Origin: Chitinophaga skermanii
Lineage (GTDB): Bacteria; Bacteroidota; Bacteroidia; Chitinophagales; Chitinophagaceae
Direction of reading: 5' to 3'
Length of the DNA stretch: 64,000 bases
NCBI RefSeq assembly: GCF_003259335.1
Contig: NZ_QLLL01000011.1
Location: 62,001 to 126,000, forward strand
How positions within the stretch are numbered: the stretch's first letter is position 1; every line of letters starts with the position of its first letter. Positions 35,282 through 43,227 of the stretch are shown piece by piece. Made by a program: the position numbers and the translations under genes. Below the pieces are notes generated by a model. The model was not told the DNA's origin. It saw only the letters and a program-made list of their open reading frames with translations, and made no database searches.

Positions 35282-36475
35282 TCACGGTTTGTAAATGTAT
35301 TTCCGGATGGTTGAACTATTCACAATATACAACAACAATAAAATTGCCGCGGCCGCCAACCAAGTGTATAAACCCGGTAAGGGCGACACGAACAAATGTT
35401 GTTTTAATAAGAGGGTATACACAAAATATTGAATACCGCTGATAACTACTAATGTAATCACCCCAATTAGCACATACATCGGCACAAATTGTCGCATCAA
35501 ATAACGCTTCAATTGTGAAGGCTTCGTACCCAAAGTCACTAACAGGTTAATTTCTTTCTTGCATGCCGCGATAATCAGTTGTATAAACATGCTGAACACC
35601 AATACCGCAAAGAGCAACAGCACTAACCCGAAGAACCCGATTACGCTTACAATAATTTGTACAATCATGCGCAGGCGACTATCTTTTAGCTTATCGTTAT
35701 CAGTAGAAAATCCATGATCTTCTAAGTAGCTAACAAGTTTCGGGTCGCCGGGATCTTTGGTTTTAATAATAATGCGCGATGCTGTGGGTTGAAGGCCCGG
35801 CGCGTATTTCTTATTCGCCCAATTCATAAATGATTGCGGTACAAGTATCGACGAAATCCTGTCAGAAAACCCCACAATACGACCTACGAACTCCTCTTGT
35901 CCAAAGTCATTATATATAACAATCCGGATGGGCAAAGCGCTCACTGTTTCTTGTGAAATTTGTGGTAAGTTTTGACTGAGGGCGAAACCGAAGTTGTACA
36001 TATTTAACATACTATTGGGCAGTACAATAGGTAAAGCGCGGTCGCCAACAGCCCATTTCCATTCGTCGTTCTTCACATCTATAAAAGTATCGGGCACAGC
36101 TTCAAAGAACATAGCTGTGGAGAATTGGAGGTCTACCGGTGGGTAGGCCTGTACCTTGAATTGACTAGGCGTCATGTATCCAAAGCTTTCCACGAAAGGT
36201 TGTTTTTGAAGGTCGTCGAGTTCGGATTGTGTAAACGCATTTTTCTCCACGTTGCGGGAATTAGCATTCGTGATTGTTTTATTGATCACGAGGAAGTCGG
36301 CGCTTTCGTTTTTGTTTTCGGGTTTATGCAGTAGTTGATTGAAATTACTGTGTACTTGTATGGCAATAAAAATCAACAGCATGGCCACACCTAAACCGAT
36401 GTAGGCCATCCAATAGCGGGCACGGCCGATACCGGCGCGGATGATTTTTTTAAGTAATGAATAGAAGGTTTGCAT
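35282..36475 (-). CDS. FtsX-like ABC transporter permease
   Basis: The 397-residue inner-membrane protein has one transmembrane segment near the start (~18-40), a large outside domain (~45-275) and three segments in ~280-390 (MIVQIIVSVIGFFGLVLLLFAVLVFSMF...). This is the FtsX/MacB/LolC layout. A typical hairpin between segments two and three, ITLVTLGTKPSQLKRYLMRQF, contacts the ATPase. I put the start at the ATG 36475, whose A is shared with the TAA of the ATPase gene (TAATG); the longer frame lies inside the ATPase gene. It works with the ATPase as an export or lipoprotein-handling machine. Confidence 0.85.
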   Translation of the reverse strand: MQTFYSLLKKIIRAGIGRARYWMAYIGLGVAMLLIFIAIQVHSNFNQLLHKPENKNESADFLVINKTITNANSRNVEKNAFTQSELDDLQKQPFVESFGYMTPSQFKVQAYPPVDLQFSTAMFFEAVPDTFIDVKNDEWKWAVGDRALPIVLPNSMLNMYNFGFALSQNLPQISQETVSALPIRIVIYNDFGQEEFVGRIVGFSDRISSILVPQSFMNWANKKYAPGLQPTASRIIIKTKDPGDPKLVSYLEDHGFSTDNDKLKDSRLRMIVQIIVSVIGFFGLVLLLFAVLVFSMFIQLIIAACKKEINLLVTLGTKPSQLKRYLMRQFVPMYVLIGVITLVVISGIQYFVYTLLLKQHLFVSPLPGLYTWLAAAAILLLLYIVNSSTIRKYIYKP

Positions 36476-37125
36476 TATAGTTGATAGTGTGCTGTGTAAG
36501 GAAAATGGGTATCGTCGTCGAGGTCGGTAAGAATGAACCCAGCCTTGCGGGCGGTACATTCTTCGGCGATAAGTTTTGCTGCCCGGCGTGTATTGTTTTC
36601 GTCGAGATGACTGAATGGTTCGTCCATCATCAACCAACTGAACGGCTGTACCAATGCGCGGATAATGGCAATTCTTTGCCTTTCCCCGTAGGAAAGGGTA
36701 GCGGCAGATTGTTGTAATATATGGGTGACTTGCAATTGTGCGGCCATGTCCTCGATTTTCTCGCGGCTGTAGTAGGCTTGGCCTTGCATAATATTTTTGA
36801 GTTCGATGTTTTCGAGGGCGGTGAGTTGATCGAATAGGCGCAGGTCTTGGAAGATAACGCTTACTTGGGATTGGCGGATATTTGCCAATTCGGTAGGGTT
36901 ATAGGCTGGCCAGGGTTTTTGATCGATGTGGATGTCGCCGGTATAGTCGTACCGCGTATTATAGAGATAATGGATGAGCGTGGTTTTCCCCGTTCCAGAA
37001 GGTGCTTTAATTTTCACCCATTGGCCGGGTGTAAAGGTAACCGCTTGGTTCCAGATACCTGAAGTTTGCTGGAGCACCTTTTCTTTTAGCGGAATGGGAA
37101 CGAGTTGATGAAGCGAAATCTGCAT
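36475..37125 (-). CDS. ABC transporter ATP-binding protein with unusual switch region
   Basis: The 216-residue protein has Walker A APSGTGKTTL (~40-49), Q-loop VIFQDLRLF, signature LSYGERQRI (variant of LSGGQ) and Walker B SWLMMDEPFSHLD. The place of the H-loop reads GFILTDLDDDTHF, so the usual switch histidine seems missing. The N-terminal ~30 residues also deviate from ABC norms. It pairs with the FtsX-like permease by a 1-base stop/start overlap, so translation is coupled. Cargo is unknown. The start at 37125 (MQISLHQLV) fits the fold better than one 10 codons upstream. Confidence 0.85.
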   Translation of the reverse strand: MQISLHQLVPIPLKEKVLQQTSGIWNQAVTFTPGQWVKIKAPSGTGKTTLIHYLYNTRYDYTGDIHIDQKPWPAYNPTELANIRQSQVSVIFQDLRLFDQLTALENIELKNIMQGQAYYSREKIEDMAAQLQVTHILQQSAATLSYGERQRIAIIRALVQPFSWLMMDEPFSHLDENNTRRAAKLIAEECTARKAGFILTDLDDDTHFPYTAHYQL

Positions 37126-37222
37126 AAATGCTTGCGTTGAATGAAAAAAGTACAACTAAATTAAAGTAAATGTTGCGTAAACGCGAGCGAAGTAGAAGAA
37201 AGGAACGTTAATAATTTGCAAT

Positions 37223-37252
37223 AAAAAGGGTCCACGTAGTAGGTGGACCCGG
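37223..37252 (-). terminator. Second hairpin with T-run downstream of the DUF4836 gene
   Basis: A perfect 8-bp stem GGGTCCAC / GTGGACCC (37228-37235, 37243-37250) has an A-run at 37223-37227, a T-run for minus-strand transcripts. It lies 130 bp beyond the first terminator and has no gene of its own. Confidence 0.75.
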
Positions 37253-37354
37253 GTTTCTAAACCAGTAATTTTTTGGGGCAACAACACTTACTGTTAGTAT
37301 TGCTATCTACACTAATAACGGGAAATGATGAACATACCCCTATAAAGTGCAAAA

Positions 37355-37384
37355 AAAACCGCCTCTACATGGTAGAGACGGTTC
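37355..37384 (-). terminator. Terminator of the DUF4836 gene
   Basis: Stem 37358-37368 / 37372-37382 (CTCTAC / GTAGAG core, one mismatch), with an 8-A run just left of it on the plus strand. Confidence 0.82.
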
Positions 37385-37408
37385 CATATTTATCTTGTAA
37401 AAAGATGA

Positions 37409-39187
37409 TTAGTGTGCAGGAGCAGCCGGTACAGCTACTTCTTCAACAGTAATAGCAGAATCAACTACAGCATCACTACCCCAAGCAGCAGCATCAGCCT
37501 TTTTCTTTTCTTCGATTGCTTTGTAAGCTTTCATAGAAAGATTGATGATTTGTGCTAAAGAGTTTTCTTTTTCATTTTTGAAAGTTAATTCAACAACTGA
37601 AGCTTGTTTGTTACCACTCACTTGGTCAGCCGTCATTTTCACATCTTTCAACACATTCTTCATATCTGTTGCTAATGAGTCAGAAATACCCATTTCAGCA
37701 GTAGGAAGATTTGTTAACAACTTCGCGATATCAACATATGCAACGGCAGTTTTACCTTTACCGAGTTTCAAAATGCTGTTATCCATACCGATTTTACCTT
37801 TACCAGCAGTATAGCTGTCTACTAATTCTTTAGTAGAACCTACAGTGATGGCTTTTGTATTGATAGAAACACCCATTTCGCCTACTGGTTGTGTAGGAAC
37901 ATATTGATCACCTTCTTTAGTGAACAAGTTAGCAACCATTGGAGAGCTCATTACTTTTTCGAAAGCAGCTTTATCGCCAACTTTCATTGTGAACATCCAT
38001 TTAGCGTTTGGTTTAGTGCTACCATACACAGTGTCTTTAGTAACGCTGAAATCAGAACCCACAAGGCTAATATCACCAGTGAAGGCGTTCAACACATCGG
38101 CAGTTGTTAAACCGGCTTGTGCTAATTGACCATCTACCAACGAATCATAACCTAAGAATTTCAAGATGTCGCCAACCACGTGCAAGTCGAAAGAATAACC
38201 TAAGTAACCGAATACATCAGTTGAAGGGTATGCTTCGATTTGTGCTGGATCGTAACCACCACCTTTTGCTTTCTTAATGATATCAGTTAATTCTTTACCC
38301 ATGTAAGTGTTGAACTTCGCAACGATTTTGCCGTCTTCGAAGTTAACAGCAGAAGTATAGAACGTACCATCTACCAATTGTTTTGCTTTACCACCTACCA
38401 TGGCTACCATCATACCCACTTCGCCTGGCGCGTTCTTCATTTGTTGGTCGAACATAGCGCCGTAGTTAACCCAAGCAGTAATGTCTGAGTTGTCTTTCGC
38501 GATGTCTTTGAAAGATTCGTGGGTACCAACCGCTTGATCAGCTTTCAAACCGAAAAGGCGGGTTACTTCTGCTTTTAAAGAAGTAGTGATCGGGGTGTTT
38601 GCTTTTGCAGTAGCAGCGCTGTCAGCGAAATCGTCTTCAGAGAAATCACCGGCATATGCTTTCGCATATTTATCAGCTGGGTTTTCCATCAACGCGATAA
38701 CAGTTGAGTTGTTCCAAGCTACAACACCTTTATCTTCGTAAATACCTACTGTAATATCACCTTCTTTAGTGAAAGTGGCACCGCTAAGGTTTTTCTTAAT
38801 GAAGGCATCGAAAGCAGTCGCATCTTTTAATTTACCGATTGTGGCAAAGTAAGAGGTTTTATCAGCCGATTGCGACATGAAAAGGTATACAGAGCCTTTA
38901 AGGTCGAAACCAGATGACATTGCATCTTTCCAACCTTTCATCACTGGGTTGCTAGTATCGGAAGTACCGGTGGCTTCTTTTTGTGCTTTTGCTACGTTTT
39001 CGAACACTTTATCAGAAGACAAGCCGGCATTGATGAGCTTTTGTTCGATTTGTTTTGAATTGAGACTGATAACGAAACTCGCTTCTTTGGGAATATACTT
39101 GCTTTGTTCTGGAGTTTTAGAACAAGAGGATAATACCAGGATAGCAGATAGTGCCGTTAACAATACCCATGAAAGCTTCTTTTTCAT
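37409..39187 (-). CDS. DUF4836 lipoprotein
   Basis: The 592-residue protein has a lipoprotein signal (KKKLSWVLLTALSAILVLSSCSK). The mature part begins KYIPKEASFVISLNSKQIEQKLI and matches DUF4836, a Bacteroidota family of large cell-surface or periplasmic lipoproteins. Two or three similar beta-rich units seem to occur (VAWNNSTVIALM near 175; ITVGSTKELVDSYTAG near 450). The tail is alanine/valine-rich. The function is unknown. Strong codon bias toward a few codons and its own promoter box hint at high expression. It is a single gene. Confidence 0.85.
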   Translation of the reverse strand: MKKKLSWVLLTALSAILVLSSCSKTPEQSKYIPKEASFVISLNSKQIEQKLINAGLSSDKVFENVAKAQKEATGTSDTSNPVMKGWKDAMSSGFDLKGSVYLFMSQSADKTSYFATIGKLKDATAFDAFIKKNLSGATFTKEGDITVGIYEDKGVVAWNNSTVIALMENPADKYAKAYAGDFSEDDFADSAATAKANTPITTSLKAEVTRLFGLKADQAVGTHESFKDIAKDNSDITAWVNYGAMFDQQMKNAPGEVGMMVAMVGGKAKQLVDGTFYTSAVNFEDGKIVAKFNTYMGKELTDIIKKAKGGGYDPAQIEAYPSTDVFGYLGYSFDLHVVGDILKFLGYDSLVDGQLAQAGLTTADVLNAFTGDISLVGSDFSVTKDTVYGSTKPNAKWMFTMKVGDKAAFEKVMSSPMVANLFTKEGDQYVPTQPVGEMGVSINTKAITVGSTKELVDSYTAGKGKIGMDNSILKLGKGKTAVAYVDIAKLLTNLPTAEMGISDSLATDMKNVLKDVKMTADQVSGNKQASVVELTFKNEKENSLAQIINLSMKAYKAIEEKKKADAAAWGSDAVVDSAITVEEVAVPAAPAH

Positions 39188-39226
39188 AAAAGGTAAATGG
39201 AGTTTAATTGTATTTTTAATTGAATG

Positions 39227-39234
39227 CAAAATTA
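39227..39234 (-). promoter_or_regulatory. -7 promoter box (TAATTTTG) of the DUF4836 gene
   Basis: An exact TAnnTTTG match on the minus strand, 39 bases before the start codon. Confidence 0.55.
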
Positions 39235-39338
39235 CTAAATGTTTTTCGGATCATATTATATGATAATTTGTACCGGGTTGACTTAAAATGACGAATGATC
39301 ACAGTAATTTTAAAAACATGTTATAACTAACTTTTATA

Positions 39339-39346
39339 TACCTTTG
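39339..39346 (+). promoter_or_regulatory. -7 promoter box (TACCTTTG) of the YciI gene
   Basis: An exact TAnnTTTG match, 58 bases before the start codon. Confidence 0.55.
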
Positions 39347-39404
39347 TTTCATTCGCACCTATTTTTTTACCTGGCCATTTTTTATTGAAAAACCACAAGC
39401 TGTT

Positions 39405-39692
39405 ATGTATCTTATTCTCTTACAGTACATCCGCCCCGTGGCGGCGATCGACCATTACATGGCCGGTCACCAGGCCTTCTTGGAGAAATACTACCAAGAA
39501 GGTACGTTTATCTTGTCCGGGCGCCGTAAGCCGCGTACCGGGGGACTGATTCTCTGCAAAGCGAAAAGTAGAAGAGAGGTTGAGCAGATACTTGCAGAAG
39601 ACCCATTCGACAAACTGCAACTCGTTCTTTACGAGATCATTGAGTTTGAGCCTACTGTATATGCCAGCGAACTAGAGCAATATATGTCGTAA
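39405..39692 (+). CDS. YciI-like protein
   Basis: The 95-residue cytosolic protein has the YciI ferredoxin-like fold: MYLILLQYIRPVAAIDHYMAGHQAFLEKYYQEGTFILSG with the conserved His of HQ.FL and the Asp of AEDPF (~64-68). The fold resembles muconolactone isomerase or Dabb proteins, and a few members have dehalogenase-like activity, but the role is unknown. It is a single gene converging with the SRPBCC gene. Confidence 0.88.
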   Translation: MYLILLQYIRPVAAIDHYMAGHQAFLEKYYQEGTFILSGRRKPRTGGLILCKAKSRREVEQILAEDPFDKLQLVLYEIIEFEPTVYASELEQYMS

Positions 39693-39792
39693 TACGCTCT
39701 CGCAACTACTTTTACCTCTTTACCCATTACCACACACTGCCAACTTTTTCAACGCCAGGAAGAGAAGGAGAAACTATTGCCCAACATCATGC

Positions 39793-39820
39793 CAAATATT
39801 TGTTGATATACAAATATTTG
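39793..39820. repeat. Two copies of the palindrome CAAATATTTG, 18 bp apart
   Basis: The 10-bp palindrome occurs at 39793-39802 and 39811-39820, between the stops of two converging genes. It has no T-run, so it is not a normal terminator, although the pair can fold into one hairpin. Confidence 0.5.
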
Positions 39821-39835
39821 ACAGGTAATGCATTG

Positions 39836-40366
39836 CTATTCTCCAGTCTCTGCTTGTTGTTTAAGCGAAGCCAATCCTTTCTCAAATTGTTTTCCGAGTG
39901 AACCACCCATTAAAAGCGCCATTACGTTCATCGGGCGATCATAATCGGCATCGAAATCCCATTTAACAAGCGTACTGTTGTTTTGCTTGGTAAGCGTGAA
40001 TACAACGTTGCATTCTGACTGGAATGGTTTGATGAACATAAGCTTTTCTTGTACCGAAGCATAAGGCACCAGGTTGGTAATCAAGAGCTTACCTTCTCCC
40101 ATTTTATCACCATGCCAGTTGCTGGCATGGCCAACGGTACCGGGTTCACCATCGTAGGCGTATACAGCGGCCGTATCCATCTTGCTCCATTCGCTCCAGC
40201 CGTTGAATTTGCGGAGGTCGACGATATAGTGCCACACAACGCTATCAGGCGCATTAATAGTGGTAGAGCGTTCGATGTGTTGGTGTTTGGGAGCTACAAA
40301 TACCAAAACGATAAAAACCAGGATGAGGATGCCAATGATCCAGGCAAGTGCTTTTAGGAACTTCAT
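39836..40366 (-). CDS. Membrane-anchored SRPBCC (polyketide cyclase/START-like) protein
   Basis: The 176-residue protein has one N-terminal membrane segment (LKALAWIIGILILVFIVLVFV) followed by an SRPBCC domain: HIERSTTINAPDSVVWHYIVDLRKFNGWSEWSKMD (~27-61), then VGHASNWHGDKMGEGKLLITN and STLVKWDFDADYDRP. This is a ligand-binding 'helix-grip' fold, and the ligand is unknown. The start at 40366 is chosen because it gives the signal-anchor. It is a single gene. Confidence 0.87.
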   Translation of the reverse strand: MKFLKALAWIIGILILVFIVLVFVAPKHQHIERSTTINAPDSVVWHYIVDLRKFNGWSEWSKMDTAAVYAYDGEPGTVGHASNWHGDKMGEGKLLITNLVPYASVQEKLMFIKPFQSECNVVFTLTKQNNSTLVKWDFDADYDRPMNVMALLMGGSLGKQFEKGLASLKQQAETGE

Positions 40367-40448
40367 AGTACGTGGTGGAGTGATTTTGGTTAAAAATAGA
40401 AATGGGGTATTCAAAAAAAACGGGGAAACATCTACCTAAAAATAAGAA

Positions 40449-40494
40449 AAAAACACCCAAGCGGATGGTTTCATGAACCTTTGCTTGGGTGTAA
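40449..40494 (-). terminator. Terminator of msrB
   Basis: A 10-bp stem, ACACCCAAGC (40453-40462) / GCTTGGGTGT (40483-40492), with an A-run to the left that is the T-run on the minus strand. Confidence 0.88.
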
Positions 40495-40512
40495 AATCGT
40501 TTTTTGCAATAC

Positions 40513-41067
40513 TTACGGGTGTTTCTCGTTGTATTTCTTCTCTGCGTCTTGTGCCTTTTCGAAATCGAGGATCACGGAATTAATACAATAACGGAGGCCG
40601 GTAGGAGGTGGTCCGTCATCGAATACGTGTCCTAAGTGAGCTTTACATCTTCCGCACATAACTTCTGTGCGTTGCATACCATGTGTATTATCAGGAGCAT
40701 AGATCACGCTTGTTTTCGAGATCGGCTCGTAAAAACTAGGCCAGCCGCAACCACTCTCAAATTTCGTGTCGCTCACGAATAAAGGGTTGCCGCACGCTGC
40801 GCAGTAATACGTGCCTTTGTCGGTCGTGTTCCAATATTTCCCTGTGAAAGCCCATTCGGTACCTTTTTCGCGGGCAATTTGATAAACTTCATTCGGTAGA
40901 ATCCTCTTCCATTCGTTGTTAGTCAGGTTGACTTTACCTGTGTCTTTACGCGAGTACACCGGGTTTTTGTTGTCTTCTTCCATTTTTTTCCCGTTTTGAG
41001 AATAAGAACAATTGGCAATCAATAATCCATACAATAGCATCAAAATTAAATGAATCTTGTGTGGCAT
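40513..41067 (-). CDS. msrB: Exported peptide-methionine (R)-S-oxide reductase
   Basis: The 184-residue protein repairs methionine-R-sulfoxide. It has a lipobox-like signal (LLIANC, Cys20), so it probably acts in the periplasm. Zinc-binding cysteines are in [11 protein letters not shown] and [10 protein letters not shown]. The active site is [13 protein letters not shown] (catalytic Cys), and the substrate pocket has [12 protein letters not shown]. The domain starts about residue 50 ([26 protein letters not shown]). It is a single gene. Confidence 0.94.
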   Translation of the reverse strand: MPHKIHLILMLLYGLLIANCSYSQNGKKMEEDNKNPVYSRKDTGKVNLTNNEWKRILPNEVYQIAREKGTEWAFTGKYWNTTDKGTYYCAACGNPLFVSDTKFESGCGWPSFYEPISKTSVIYAPDNTHGMQRTEVMCGRCKAHLGHVFDDGPPPTGLRYCINSVILDFEKAQDAEKKYNEKHP

Positions 41068-41279
41068 ATTTTTTAATTATATCTGTTAACTACTGTTTAA
41101 CAACAGTACTGTTGTACTTGTATAACATAAAATTACGTACTGTTGTTGATCTTGGATTCCTTTTAAACGCGGAATGCACATGTTTTAACATTTTACGTGG
41201 AAAACTCTGTGATTTAAGGTGGAAAATAGGTGTAAAAAAATGTACCCCCGGTTAGCTTCCCCGCGAGCGCTATATTTAC

Positions 41280-41287
41280 TAACTTTA
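41280..41287 (+). promoter_or_regulatory. -7-like box (TAACTTTA) of mutL
   Basis: It fits TAnnTTTR and lies 17 bases before the TTG start of mutL. Confidence 0.45.
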
Positions 41288-41304
41288 CGCCAAAAGGCAG
41301 GCAA

Positions 41305-43227
41305 TTGACGGATATCATCAACTTATTACCGGATAATATAGCGAACCAAATAGCAGCAGGTGAAGTAATTCAACGGCCGGCATCGGCAGTGAAAGAACTG
41401 TTGGAGAACGCGGTGGACGCTGATGCTACGGAAATTCAACTCTACATAAAAGATGCGGGGAAAGAACTTGTTCAAGTGATCGATAATGGTGGCGGGATGA
41501 GTGAAACGGATGCACGTATGTGCTTCGAGCGCCATGCTACCTCCAAGATTAAAACAATTGAAGATCTTTTTCAGATTCGCACGATGGGGTTCCGTGGAGA
41601 AGCATTGGCTTCTATAGCGGCCGTATCGCAAGTAGAATTGAAAACACGCCAAACCGGTAAAGATATCGGTACTTATATCGAAATCGATAACAGCAGCGTG
41701 AAAAAACAAGAACCGTGCTCTACCACGGAAGGCACTAGCATTGCAATGAAGAATTTGTTCTTCAACGTACCCGCTCGCCGCAACTTCTTGAAAAGTAATG
41801 CCGCCGAAATGCGCCATATTGTTGATGAGTTTATCCGCGTGGCCCTTTCATTCCCCCAAATCCAATTCAGCTTACATAGCAACGGCCAACAATTATTCCA
41901 ACTGGATAAAGGTTCGCTCAAGCAAAGAATTGTAGGCATTCTTGGACAGTCGTACAACGCTAAGTTGGTAACTGTAAAAGAATCGACCGACTATATGAAC
42001 GTGTACGGTTTCGTGGGCAAACCCGAAACAGCAAAGAAAACAAGGGGCGACCAGTTCTTCTTTGTGAACAACCGCTTCATTAAAAGCTCTTACCTGAACC
42101 ACGCCGTGATGAATGCTTTTGCAGATATGATTCCTGCAGATAGCTATCCATTGTACGTATTGTTCATTGATGTGAACCCTGCGCATGTGGATATCAATGT
42201 TCACCCCACTAAGCAAGAAATCAAGTTCGACGACGAAAAAGTAATGTACGCCTTCGTGCAAGCGGCAATTAAACACGCCCTCGCACAATTCAGTGTTACA
42301 CCAACGCTCGACTTCGACCTCGATCCAGGTATTCAATCACTCGATGCCCTTACGCAGCCATTTACAGATGAGCAAAAGGAAATATCGAGCCAGTCTTCTT
42401 TATACAAAACATTCGCACAATCGAACCAAGCCCACCTAATCGAGAAAAGCAGCCATGCTTCGAACTTACAAGGTTGGCAAGATTTGTACGCAATTGCCGA
42501 TAGCGCTCCCGCACGCCCAAGGTTGGATATCCCGGATTATTTCGGTTCGGCATCCTCACAACAACCGGCACAACCATCACAACCTCAAATCACCCACCCG
42601 GTAACGGCTTCCGTGATCGACGAAGGTTGGATGGAAGAAGCTACAGAACAAAAAGCACCTGTACAACCCGTACAAGTGCACCAAAAATATATTCTCTCTC
42701 AAATCAAGTCAGGCTTCATCCTGATCGATCAACAAGCAGCACACGAGCGTATTCTATACGAACGTTATCACCGCGCATTAACAGAAATGCCGATGGCTAC
42801 ACAGCAAAGCTTGTTCCCACAAACGATCAGCTTTAGAGCTTCAGACGCAGCCTTGGTGATGGAAATGCTCCACGATTTACAAACATTGGGGTACGACCTC
42901 GAACCGTTTGGCAACAATACTTTTGTTGTACGCGGTACGCCGGCCGATATGCCAAATGGGAATAACCAATCGAGCATTGAATCACTCTTAGAACAATTCA
43001 AACACTTCAGCCACGAACTTAAAGTAGATCGCCGCGAACAACTGGTACGTGCTATGGCCCGTAACCACGCCATCCCGGCAGGCAAACAACTCGGTACACG
43101 CGAAATGCAAAACATTATCGACGAGTTATTCGCTTGCACCATGTCGAATGTTGCACCAAGCGGTAGGTTTACCTATATTTCGTTCAAGCTGCAAGACATG
43201 GAGAAGATGTTCGATCGCGGCGCTTAA
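41305..43227 (+). CDS. mutL: DNA mismatch repair protein MutL
   Basis: The 640-residue protein couples MutS recognition to strand removal. The GHKL ATPase domain covers ~1-330: IAAGEVIQRPASAVKELLENAVDA (motif I), IDNGGGM (motif II), GFRGEALASI (motif III) and FFVNNRFIKS. A linker rich in Ser/Gln/Pro spans ~390-450. In the C-terminal domain the endonuclease motif DQHA..E....E reads D475-Q-Q477-A with E481 and E486, so the histidine is Gln. The place of the CPHGRP motif reads APSGRF (617-622). The endonuclease site may therefore be weak or lost. The start is TTG, and the stop overlaps the converging gene by 4 bp. Confidence 0.94.
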   Translation: MTDIINLLPDNIANQIAAGEVIQRPASAVKELLENAVDADATEIQLYIKDAGKELVQVIDNGGGMSETDARMCFERHATSKIKTIEDLFQIRTMGFRGEALASIAAVSQVELKTRQTGKDIGTYIEIDNSSVKKQEPCSTTEGTSIAMKNLFFNVPARRNFLKSNAAEMRHIVDEFIRVALSFPQIQFSLHSNGQQLFQLDKGSLKQRIVGILGQSYNAKLVTVKESTDYMNVYGFVGKPETAKKTRGDQFFFVNNRFIKSSYLNHAVMNAFADMIPADSYPLYVLFIDVNPAHVDINVHPTKQEIKFDDEKVMYAFVQAAIKHALAQFSVTPTLDFDLDPGIQSLDALTQPFTDEQKEISSQSSLYKTFAQSNQAHLIEKSSHASNLQGWQDLYAIADSAPARPRLDIPDYFGSASSQQPAQPSQPQITHPVTASVIDEGWMEEATEQKAPVQPVQVHQKYILSQIKSGFILIDQQAAHERILYERYHRALTEMPMATQQSLFPQTISFRASDAALVMEMLHDLQTLGYDLEPFGNNTFVVRGTPADMPNGNNQSSIESLLEQFKHFSHELKVDRREQLVRAMARNHAIPAGKQLGTREMQNIIDELFACTMSNVAPSGRFTYISFKLQDMEKMFDRGA

